Shown one piece after another: positions 7,148-14,015 of a DNA stretch of 14,116 nucleotides (the first letter of the stretch is position 1; each line of letters starts with the position of its first letter). The notes under the pieces were generated by a model. It made no database searches and was not told the origin of the DNA. It worked only from the letters and a program-made list of their open reading frames with translations. The DNA comes from GWE2-40-63 sp050251815 (GTDB lineage: Bacteria > Bacteroidota > Bacteroidia > Bacteroidales > SZUA-534). The stretch spans positions 1-14,116 of the forward strand of contig JBFWMB010000101.1 in NCBI GenBank assembly GCA_050251815.1. The letters are read 5' to 3'. The position numbers and the translations under genes are program-made.

Positions 7148-7714
7148 ATGGCTGATACTTCAGATTTTAGAAACGGATTGTGTATTGAGTACAATGGAAA
7201 GTTGTTTACCATTGTCTCGTTTCAACACGTAAAACCGGGAAAAGGTCCCGCTTTTGTCCGCACCAAATTAAAAAACCTGGAAACAGGTAAAGTAATTGAT
7301 AACACCTTTACTTCAGGAGTAAAAATTACCACCGTTCGTATTGAGCGTCGTCCTTACCAGTATCTTTATAAAGATGAGGCCGGATACAATTTTATGAACA
7401 GTGAGAACTTTGAGCAGGTTTCAATACCAGAAAGTTTAATTGATGCTGCTGAATTATTGAAAGAAGGTCAGGAATGCGAGATTGTATTCCATGCTGAGAA
7501 AGAAACTCCTTTGCAGGTTGATTTACCGCCCTTTGTTGAAATGGAAGTTACCTATACCGAACCGGGTATTAAAGGCGATACCGCTACCAACACTCTTAAG
7601 GCCGCAACGGTTGAAACCGGAGCTACCGTAATGGTTCCCTTGTTTATTAATACCGGCGATTTTATTAAGGTTGACACACGCGACAAATCGTATTCCGAAC
7701 GGGTAAAAAAATAA
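7148..7714 (+). CDS. efp: Elongation factor P
   Basis: A 188-residue translation factor that binds between the ribosomal P and E sites and relieves stalling at polyproline stretches. All three beta-barrel domains are present: an N-terminal KOW-like domain (about 1-63), a central OB domain (about 66-126) and a C-terminal OB domain (about 130-186) ending in the family signature GDFIKVDTRDKSYSERVKK (19 residues). The functional loop is HVKPGKGPAF (27-36), with Lys32 at the tip, corresponding to E. coli Lys34; it is therefore a lysine-type rather than arginine-type (EarP-rhamnosylated) EF-P. No EpmA- or EpmB-like modification gene lies in the window, so the modification state is unknown. The gene has its own promoter and a strong terminator and is likely monocistronic. 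Confidence 0.98.
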   Translation: MADTSDFRNGLCIEYNGKLFTIVSFQHVKPGKGPAFVRTKLKNLETGKVIDNTFTSGVKITTVRIERRPYQYLYKDEAGYNFMNSENFEQVSIPESLIDAAELLKEGQECEIVFHAEKETPLQVDLPPFVEMEVTYTEPGIKGDTATNTLKAATVETGATVMVPLFINTGDFIKVDTRDKSYSERVKK

Positions 7715-7739
7715 GTCTACATACAGGTTATCCTGAATC

Positions 7740-7776
7740 AAAAAAAGTTTCTCAACAACAAAGAGAAACTTTTTTT
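7740..7776 (+). terminator. Intrinsic terminator after efp
   Basis: A 14-bp stem is formed by seven A plus GTTTCTC (7740-7753) and GAGAAAC plus seven T (7763-7776), with a 9-nt loop, and T continues to 7778. It lies 25 nt past the efp stop codon. Confidence 0.9.
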
Positions 7777-7873
7777 TTGACAATCCACCGGAATTATTAC
7801 CATTTCTATAACCGATTGTTACTTTTCATTCAATTTTTTGTACATTCGGTATAATTTTTAACGGCAAGCTATT

Positions 7874-9103
7874 ATGACAGGTAAAGCATCTCTTAAACGA
7901 TTACAGTTTAGCAACTACAAGCTCGATGCCCTGCTGCATACCACGCTTTTAATCAATGAGAATGTTTCCATTCAGGCCTTGTTACGGCACTTTGAAACTA
8001 TTTTACACGACGAACTGAATATTGGAAAGATTCTTATTTATACCTACAACGAAAAATGGGAATGTGTACTTTCATCGGGTATTCATCGGACCATAGCCGA
8101 AGGCATTAGGGTTGAAAGCGACCTGCTGTATTACAAGCAGATAACTAACTTGTCGGTAGCTTTGAACCAAAATTTAGAGTTGTTCGATGTAATTATTCCT
8201 GTTTATCATCACGAGGTGCCTATTGCTTATGTTATTATTGGCGACATTGATGAGGAACGCGCCGGAATGAGCCCTACCATTAAACACCTGCATTTTATTC
8301 AAACCCTGGCCAATATTATTGTAGTGGCCATCGAAAACAAGCGACTGTTTGATCAGAGCGTTCGCCAGGAAGCCATTAAAAAAGAGCTGGAGCTGGCATC
8401 GCGTATGCAAACTATGTTAATTCCCAATCCACGAACCTTACCCAATAACGAAAACATTCATGTGTCGGCTTTTTACCTGCCACACTTTGAAGTAGGTGGC
8501 GATTATTACGATTTTGTTAGACTGAATCACGAGGAATATGGTTTTTGTATTGCCGATGTTTCCGGGAAAGGAATTTCAGCAGCCCTGTTAATGTCTAATT
8601 TTCAGGCCAACATCAGGGCGCTCTTTTCGACCAAGCTGCCACTCGATCAAACCATACACAAACTGAACGACCGGGTGATGGAAAATGCCAATGGTGAAAA
8701 ATTTATTACCCTGTTTATTGGAACCTACAATACCACAACCCGTCTGTTAACCTACATCAACGCAGGACATAATCCACCGGTAATGTTTCATAAGGAAAGC
8801 AATCAGATTGAATTACTTACTTCCGGTTGCATGGGCGTAGGCATGTTCGACGAAATACCCAGAATAAACATGGGCAGCCTTACTGTGAGCCGCGGGAGCA
8901 AGCTTATTTGTTATACCGACGGTATTGCTGAGCTTGAAAACAATAAAACCGAAATGTTTGGTACCGGGCTGATGGAACAATGCATGCAAAAGGAGCAAAG
9001 TATTAATGTTGTTATCGACGAAATTATTAATTTGCTCGACAATTTCAGAGGCGACAACGATTATTTTGATGACATTTCAATTCTGGGCATGGAGTTTCAT
9101 TAA
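7874..9103 (+). CDS. GAF-like sensor plus SpoIIE/RsbU-type PP2C phosphatase
   Basis: A 409-residue soluble regulator. Residues about 15-160 resemble a GAF domain (LLHTTLLINENVSIQALL; FDVIIPVYHHEVPIAYVIIGD). A helical linker (about 160-190: EAIKKELELASRMQTMLIP) is typical of the lead-in to SpoIIE phosphatases. The PP2C-type catalytic domain spans about 195-408, with VGGDYYDF (207-214, Asp210), ADVSGKGISAALLMS (227-241, Asp228), INAGHNPP (295-302), CYTDGIAE (346-353, Asp349) and DYFDDISIL (396-404, Asp400). All metal-coordinating acids expected for Mn/Mg-dependent serine/threonine phosphatase activity are present. In Firmicutes such enzymes dephosphorylate STAS-domain anti-sigma antagonists; here no STAS or RsbW-like gene is adjacent, so the substrate is unknown. 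It stands alone between the efp terminator and the Wzz unit; the start ATG 7874 lies just before the first predicted helix. Confidence 0.9.
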   Translation: MTGKASLKRLQFSNYKLDALLHTTLLINENVSIQALLRHFETILHDELNIGKILIYTYNEKWECVLSSGIHRTIAEGIRVESDLLYYKQITNLSVALNQNLELFDVIIPVYHHEVPIAYVIIGDIDEERAGMSPTIKHLHFIQTLANIIVVAIENKRLFDQSVRQEAIKKELELASRMQTMLIPNPRTLPNNENIHVSAFYLPHFEVGGDYYDFVRLNHEEYGFCIADVSGKGISAALLMSNFQANIRALFSTKLPLDQTIHKLNDRVMENANGEKFITLFIGTYNTTTRLLTYINAGHNPPVMFHKESNQIELLTSGCMGVGMFDEIPRINMGSLTVSRGSKLICYTDGIAELENNKTEMFGTGLMEQCMQKEQSINVVIDEIINLLDNFRGDNDYFDDISILGMEFH

Positions 9104-9254
9104 GAAAAGGCTATTCGCATCAGGTTATTTTGTGTTTCTGGTCAAATCGGTCCAAAAATCAGCATACAAAATAAAATAAGTTCGGTTTCCTGGCGTTTCC
9201 TCAACGTATCGGGTTTGAATGGAACCAGGCCGATACAAATCAGAATAGTTTTAT

Positions 9255-9262
9255 TATTTTTG
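9255..9262 (+). promoter_or_regulatory. Candidate -7 element (TATTTTTG) for the Wzz/Wzy unit
   Basis: TATTTTTG matches TAnnTTTG and lies 76 nt before the Wzz-like start. No good -33 TTG is seen at 18-22 nt upstream. The 235-nt gap 9104-9338 otherwise shows no gene and no strong terminator for the phosphatase gene. Confidence 0.4.
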
Positions 9263-9338
9263 GCTTCTCAACAAAAAGTACAAATAAAATAATAGCTCAA
9301 AAAGGAGTAAATACTAGGTATTATAATAAGTTACAGTT

Positions 9339-10367
9339 ATGGCAGAAACAAACAATGAGTACCGTTTCGACTCGGTCGATTTAATTCTATACTTATGGGA
9401 TCGCAAATGGCCCATCATGGGTATTACTACTGTGGCAGCTATCGTTTCGATAATAGTGGCCTTATTAATACCCGTAAAATTTAAATCGGAGGTTATTTTA
9501 TTTCCGGCAGCGGCCAGTTCCGTGTCGCACGATCTGCTGTCGAGTAATATTTCGAAAAAAGAAATCCTGAGGCTTGGGGAAGACGAAGAAGTGGAGCAGT
9601 TGCTTCAGGTATTGCAGTCGGACGAAATTCGTGATCGCATTATTGAAAAATACGATCTGATGAATCACTACCAGATCGATTCCACATCGAAATATCCTTT
9701 TACGGCTTTGCATAAGGAGTTTTCTGAAAACATTTCGTTTACTCCGACCAAGTTTATGTCGGTTCGGATTACTGTTATGGATACCGATCCCAAAATGGCT
9801 GCCGGTATTGCCAACGATATATCGAACCTGGTAGATACCATCCGTAATAAGATGCAGACAGAACGGGCTTACGAAGCGCTCCATCTGGTTGAGAAGGAGT
9901 ATTTTACCCAACGCGATCAGATTCAGCAACTCGAAGACTCGCTCAATGTGCTTCGCAGCTTTGGCGTGGTCGATTATGAATCGCAGGCCGAGGTGTTAAC
10001 CGATGCTTATGGACAAGCCATCATTCAGGGTAAAAACGAAGCTGCCCGAAAACTGGAGGCCAAACTCAATGTGCTGGCCAAATACGGTGGAGCTTATGTG
10101 TCGATTCGTGATTACCTGGAGTTTGAAAAAAAACAGCTGAGTAACCTGAAAGCCAAATATGCCGAAGCCTTGGTGGATGCTACCCAGAATTTGCCTACCA
10201 AGTTTGTGGTTAATAAAGCCGTTGAGGCCGAGAAAAAATCGTATCCCACCCGCTGGCTCATTGTCGTTCTTTCTACTTTTTCGGCTTTTATTTTAACCGT
10301 GTTGCTCATGGTTGTTTCCGATACCCTGCTTAAACGCTTAAAAGAAATTAAAAAAGCCAAAGCATAA
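9339..10367 (+). CDS. Wzz/chain-length-determinant family inner-membrane protein
   Basis: A 342-residue polysaccharide co-polymerase-like protein. The family layout is clear: a short cytoplasmic N-terminus with the Wzz-type motif FDSVDLILYLWDRKW (10-24), TM1 at about 26-46, a large periplasmic region of about 255 residues with helical, coiled-coil-rich segments (about 175-275), then TM2 at about 306-328 and a basic cytoplasmic tail. A single Pro precedes TM2 (EKKSYPTRW), a reduced form of the proline-rich motif. There is no C-terminal BY-kinase domain. Family members control chain length or export of O-antigen, capsule or exopolysaccharide, usually with a Wzy polymerase. The next gene starts 1 nt after this stop and encodes a Wzy/WaaL-like protein, supporting that role. 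No other polysaccharide genes flank the pair. Confidence 0.85.
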   Translation: MAETNNEYRFDSVDLILYLWDRKWPIMGITTVAAIVSIIVALLIPVKFKSEVILFPAAASSVSHDLLSSNISKKEILRLGEDEEVEQLLQVLQSDEIRDRIIEKYDLMNHYQIDSTSKYPFTALHKEFSENISFTPTKFMSVRITVMDTDPKMAAGIANDISNLVDTIRNKMQTERAYEALHLVEKEYFTQRDQIQQLEDSLNVLRSFGVVDYESQAEVLTDAYGQAIIQGKNEAARKLEAKLNVLAKYGGAYVSIRDYLEFEKKQLSNLKAKYAEALVDATQNLPTKFVVNKAVEAEKKSYPTRWLIVVLSTFSAFILTVLLMVVSDTLLKRLKEIKKAKA

Positions 10368-10368
10368 G

Positions 10369-11811
10369 GTGAACGGACAAAAATACAGTTGGTGGGTTTA
10401 TGCCGGGGCATTACTATTTGTGATTCTTAACGGACTTTTTATTTATCACGAAGTCTTTTGGTTCACCATTTTTCCTGTGGTATTGCTTTTAGTGGCTGCG
10501 GCTTTTTTAAGTCTCGACAAACTTATATTGGCCCTGGTGTTTATGGTACCTTTATCCGTTCCATTGAGCGAGCTGGTAAAAGATTTGCCCATCGACATGT
10601 TTTTGCCCACCGAGCCCCTGCTGGCCGGCATACTGCTAATAGTTGTCCTTAAGCTTATCTTTAATGGAAACTTCGATAAAAAAGTGTTGACCCATCCGGT
10701 AACACTCACCCTGTACCTTTACCTGTTCTGGATGTTGGTGACCACCGTTACCAGCACCATGCCTTTGGTGTCGGCTAAATTCCTGTTGGCCAAACTCTGG
10801 TTTATTGCCGCTTTTTATCTGCTGGCCACGCAATTATTCCGCAGCAAAGCCAACGCACGCAAGTACATGACCTATTATGTGTTTGCCCTGGTAATAGTAG
10901 TTGGCTACGCCATGTTCCGGCACCTAAAGTTTGGTATTTTCGATGAGAAAATTGCCCATTGGAGCGCCAACCCTTTTTATAAAGATCATACTTCATACGG
11001 GGCCTTATTGGCTTTTTACATTCCTCCCATGGTGGGTATCAGTCTTTACAAAAAATATCCGGTCCGCCGCCGGTATCTTTTTGCGGTACTAACGTTGATT
11101 CTTTTTGTGGGATTGGTTTTCAGCTATTCCCGTGCAGCCTGGGTAAGCCTGCTTGGTGCTTTTGGCGTGTGGGTGCTGATAAAGCTGCGTATTAAATTCT
11201 GGCTTGTATTCTCAGGAGCCTTGTTGCTGGGTATGGTTGTACTGGCTTTCGGTAATAACATCATGCGCAGCCTGGAGTCGAATAAGCAGGATTCCAGTAC
11301 CGACCTAGCCGAGCATGTGCAGTCCATCTCCAAAGTATCTACCGATGCATCGAACCTGGAGCGGCTGAACCGATGGAATTGTGCCTTGCGCATGTTTGCC
11401 GAAAAACCGGTGTTTGGCTGGGGACCCGGAACTTATACCTTCCATTATGCACCGTTTCAACTCTCGCATGAGAAAACCATCATAAGCACCAACCAGGGCG
11501 ACATGGGCAATGCCCACTCCGAATACCTGGGGCCGCTTTCGGAACAGGGTGTTATGGGCATGCTTAGTTTTATACTGATTATTGTAACAACTTTAATTAC
11601 CGGAATCCGCGCCATACGCCGGACTGCCGACAACGAACTGGCCATGCTGGGGCTGGCTGCTATTGTTGGACTGGTAACTTATTACCTGCATGGCATTCTA
11701 AATAATTTTCTCGATACCGACAAAGCCTCGGTTCCCTTTTGGGGATTCACGGCCCTGCTGGTAGCTATTGATATTTACTACCGAAAATCAGACGCAAAGA
11801 ATCCGGGCTGA
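10369..11811 (+). CDS. O-antigen ligase/polymerase (Wzy_C, WaaL-like) family membrane protein
   Basis: A 480-residue polytopic membrane protein, about 11-12 hydrophobic segments by eye, with a large external loop at about 298-392. The loop is preceded by FSYSRAAWVSLL (251-262), where the Wzy_C/WaaL domain begins. It contains RLNRWNCALRMFAEKPVFGWGPG (332-354, described in part as RW..A..MF...P.FGWG.G) and NAHSEYL (381-387), the counterpart of the conserved HN.YL region with His383. These are hallmarks of O-antigen ligases and polymerases, which join undecaprenyl-linked glycan to an acceptor or to another repeat; the sequence does not decide which. The start is GTG 10369, one base after the Wzz stop. 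The next in-frame Met, residue 59, would delete the first membrane segments, so GTG is preferred and translational coupling is likely. The motif and the co-encoded Wzz argue for polymerisation or ligation of a surface polysaccharide. Confidence 0.87.
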   Translation: MNGQKYSWWVYAGALLFVILNGLFIYHEVFWFTIFPVVLLLVAAAFLSLDKLILALVFMVPLSVPLSELVKDLPIDMFLPTEPLLAGILLIVVLKLIFNGNFDKKVLTHPVTLTLYLYLFWMLVTTVTSTMPLVSAKFLLAKLWFIAAFYLLATQLFRSKANARKYMTYYVFALVIVVGYAMFRHLKFGIFDEKIAHWSANPFYKDHTSYGALLAFYIPPMVGISLYKKYPVRRRYLFAVLTLILFVGLVFSYSRAAWVSLLGAFGVWVLIKLRIKFWLVFSGALLLGMVVLAFGNNIMRSLESNKQDSSTDLAEHVQSISKVSTDASNLERLNRWNCALRMFAEKPVFGWGPGTYTFHYAPFQLSHEKTIISTNQGDMGNAHSEYLGPLSEQGVMGMLSFILIIVTTLITGIRAIRRTADNELAMLGLAAIVGLVTYYLHGILNNFLDTDKASVPFWGFTALLVAIDIYYRKSDAKNPG

Positions 11812-11932
11812 TTCCCCTGCTTACTGCAATTATAATTACCCTGCTGTATGTCAATAACCGTCGGGTTTTCATGTATTTAGTCTAAAATAATTGGCCAAAC
11901 GCATCCGTTTTTCCAATAAATCGCCTTAACTT

Positions 11933-11951
11933 AGCACTGCAAAGCAGTGTT
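11933..11951. repeat. Hairpin with AAA loop downstream of the Wzy-like gene
   Basis: AGCACTGC / AAA / GCAGTGTT pairs over 8 bp with one G-T wobble. It lies about 120 nt after the polymerase stop codon. There is no U-tract directly after it, so it is not a classical terminator; it could be a weak terminator or RNA-stabilising structure. Confidence 0.4.
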
Positions 11952-12191
11952 CATTGGATGGGTTTTGGAAATTATCCGGGGATAAAAACACAGGAAGTAA
12001 GATTTAAATACTTCACCAATGAAAACACCACAAGGCCGGAAAGGGCGGAAAGCTTCCCGCTACCGGCAAAACATACTGCACAAACAACCTCCCTAAGTAG
12101 CCACTTAGCCTTACTACTTTTGTCATAAATGCAGGCCTTCTTGTTTGGTATTAATCTGTTTAATCCAATTCAACTATTGAATAAAAGCCCA

Positions 12192-12221
12192 CAATTTGGT
12201 ATAATCAGAATAACCAAATTG
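12192..12221. repeat. Perfect 9-bp inverted repeat, possible operator
   Basis: CAATTTGGT (12192-12200) and ACCAAATTG (12213-12221) are exact reverse complements separated by 12 nt. Dyad centres are about 21 nt apart, two helical turns, suiting a dimeric DNA-binding protein. It lies about 135 nt upstream of the T9SS-protein gene. No regulator gene is nearby. Confidence 0.45.
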
Positions 12222-12354
12222 ATATTGGGGCTAAAAATTCATTATATAGGAATATAGCTGGTTTGATGGTGTATTATATGGGTTTGAAACATTTAGTAGC
12301 AACCTCAAACAATCAGTAAACCAATATCACTACAACTCATTTAATTCATAAAAA

Positions 12355-13254
12355 ATGAAAAAAACTATTATTTTAAGTCTGTTCACGCTTTTGTATAAAT
12401 GGGCTTATTGCCAGGAATACGAAACCATAGTAGACACCACCAAGCAGTGGGCGGTTGTACAATATTGGTTTTATACCGATTGGCCTGTTGAAGATAGGTT
12501 TGCTGCATTTACAACTGGTTACAGGTTTAGAGGAGACACCCTAATTAACAATTATCATTATAAGTTTTTAGAAGAGTGCAAAGATTCTATTTTTGAGAAT
12601 TGGTATCGGTCTGAATTCTTAATGCGCGACGATTCTGCAGGCAGAGTTTATATTCATGATTATAACATAGAAAAGATGCTTTATGATTTTAATGTAAAAG
12701 CTAATGATACCATATGGATTCCTAACCCATATGATTTTTCAGATGAAGATGCTCCCCTAATAATTGATAGCGTTGGTGTTGAGTTTATTGCTGGAAAAGA
12801 AAGAAAAGTCGTCTATTGGTGGGGATTAGTTTTATATTCAGAAGGATTCGGTACATATAGAGGACCTTATGGAATTTTAACTACATATAATGTAGCCAAT
12901 TGCTCATGGTATGTGACCTGCTTTCAGCAGAAAAGTGAAATGTTATACCAAAGCGAGGACAGTTGCTACATTCATTTTGATTATACAAGTATTTCAGAGG
13001 GTAAAGATGATATAGATGTAAAAATTTATCCAAATCCGGTATCGAAGCAATTCACAATAGAGTTGCCCAATTTACTTTTTGAAAAGATTTCATTTTCGCT
13101 TTACTCACTCGATGGTAAGAAAATATTGGAAACCAACCTAACTGATCAAGTAAATAGCGTTGATTTGGAAAACATTCAAAATGGTATGTATTTAATGCAG
13201 TTTAAAACGGACAATGGACATATTTCCACACAAAAATTAATTATTAAAAAATAG
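12355..13254 (+). CDS. Secreted protein with T9SS type A C-terminal sorting domain
   Basis: A 299-residue exported protein. The signal peptide is MKKTIILSLFTLLYKWAYC-QE. The central region (about 30-210) contains a pattern common in Bacteroidota secreted proteins of unknown function: YRFRGDTLINNYHYKFL (56-72), then an aromatic and charged stretch with GRVYIHDYNIEKMLYDF (96-112) and a segment equivalent to 'GDT' (NDTIWIP). The C-terminal ~80 residues (about 220-299) form a type A sorting domain, with KIYPNPVSKQFTIEL (223-237) and an end of LYSLDGKK, NGMYLMQF, STQKLIIKK. This directs export across the outer membrane by the type IX (Por) system and usually attachment to the cell surface. It is followed after 4 nt by the peptidase-like gene, so the two probably form an operon. 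Base composition is more AT-rich than in the upstream core genes. Molecular function of the N-terminal part is unknown. Confidence 0.85.
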   Translation: MKKTIILSLFTLLYKWAYCQEYETIVDTTKQWAVVQYWFYTDWPVEDRFAAFTTGYRFRGDTLINNYHYKFLEECKDSIFENWYRSEFLMRDDSAGRVYIHDYNIEKMLYDFNVKANDTIWIPNPYDFSDEDAPLIIDSVGVEFIAGKERKVVYWWGLVLYSEGFGTYRGPYGILTTYNVANCSWYVTCFQQKSEMLYQSEDSCYIHFDYTSISEGKDDIDVKIYPNPVSKQFTIELPNLLFEKISFSLYSLDGKKILETNLTDQVNSVDLENIQNGMYLMQFKTDNGHISTQKLIIKK

Positions 13255-13258
13255 ACAT

Positions 13259-13984
13259 ATGAAACGTTTTATAAATTTATTATTAACAATAATATTAGGG
13301 GGAGTAATTCAAGCCCAGACCATTTCCATTAATAACACATTTACCAACAGCCAATCTATTCCCCTTAGTCTCAAAAGTGTGCAAACTGTACAAGCAGCTT
13401 TCCTCAATGGCGAGGCAACTTTAGATGATAACAATGGATTTATACGTATCCTTTTAAAAGGTACTAACGACGAACAAGTACTCCTTTTTGAAGCATTTTA
13501 CCCGCTTTACTTACCCGGTGAGTCAATAAATCTGGAAAGTATTGAAGAAGTATCTCAAATTAATGGTTTAATTGCTGATTCAATTAAAATTTATGTAAAT
13601 AATGCAGAATTACAATTTAATACCTTATCGCTCTTATCCACAAAATCGGCCTATACTGATTTAGGGGGTGTTGAAGATGACGTTTTTCGTATAGCAAAAA
13701 TCAGTCGTTTAAATCAAAATTTAATAGCTGAGGGTTTTTTATGGTGCGCAGGAGAAACAGATGATTCCAAATTACCCTATTCAAAGCGGATAGGTATTTA
13801 TGGAGAAAATACACTTACTTTTGGTGCTGAATATTATGCAGGAGGTATTTTTTCTGCTGTGGCTGAAAAACCATCTGAAACAGAAAGCAGAAGCAGTTCT
13901 GGGCATTTGGTTCCGGAATGGGACTGGCGAGCCTTACATGGTGCAAATAATAGCACCTCACCCTACTTTGATAACAATCCTGAT
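13259..13984 (+). pseudogene. Probable C1 (papain-like) peptidase precursor, truncated by IS insertion
   Basis: The readable frame runs 245 codons to a TGA at 13994-13996, but codons from Tyr243 on lie in the right-hand IS terminal repeat; native sequence ends near Asp242. Residues 1-20 are a signal peptide (MKRFINLLLTIILGGVIQAQ). Residues 21 to about 210 are a beta-rich pro-region or accessory domain I do not recognise (GFLWCAGETDDSKLPYSKR is a distinctive stretch). Residues about 218-236 read VPEWDWRALHGANNSTSPY, resembling the start of mature C1A cysteine peptidases (P..WDWR...), where a segment ending Q..CGSCWAF with the catalytic Cys should follow. That part, and presumably any T9SS tail, is missing. 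It starts 4 nt after the T9SS-protein gene. The peptidase identity rests on one motif; alternatively it is another secreted protein. The remaining part should lie beyond the IS, outside the window. Confidence 0.6.
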
Positions 13985-14015
13985 TATTTAAAATGATTAG
14001 TCATTATTATACCAG
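13985..14015 (+). repeat. Terminal inverted repeat of the right IS1595-like copy (transposase 3' end)
   Basis: The sequence beginning TATTTAAAATGATTAGTC and continuing to ATACCAG matches the reverse complement of 98-128 at 23 of 31 positions by eye. It marks the boundary between the truncated peptidase gene and the insertion. The transposase stop codon (13997-13999) lies inside this repeat, mirroring the start codon inside the repeat at the other end. Confidence 0.7.

Larger units (their letters stand above)
11812..12354. other. Gene-free region rich in dyads, 543 nt
   Basis: No credible coding sequence is present. The stretch holds several inverted repeats: 11933-11951; 11994-11999 with 12009-12014 (GAAGTA/TACTTC); 12035-12067; 12093-12098 with 12103-12108 (CTAAGT/ACTTAG); and 12192-12221. 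A -7-like TACTTTTG lies at 12115-12122 without a matching -33 element. Composition becomes visibly more AT-rich after about 12130. No convincing terminator for the polymerase gene was found; the 11933-11951 hairpin lacks a T-run. It may be the junction between the core region and an accessory segment. Confidence 0.6.

Noticed and set aside
7837..7859. Promoter for the GAF-SpoIIE gene (TTTG followed by TAATTTTT)
   Set aside because: Spacing is only 11 nt and the -7 element lacks the final G; not a credible match.
12019..12096. 25-codon basic ORF (MKTPQGRKGRKASRYRQNIL...) in the gene-free region
   Set aside because: Too short, overlaps a GC-rich dyad, has no recognisable family and no convincing upstream signal; its basic composition may be accidental.
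13940..13957. GGTGC / GCACC inverted repeat as the outer end of the IS
   Set aside because: It falls inside the peptidase-like coding stretch (HGANNST), and the better match to the other IS end begins at 13985.
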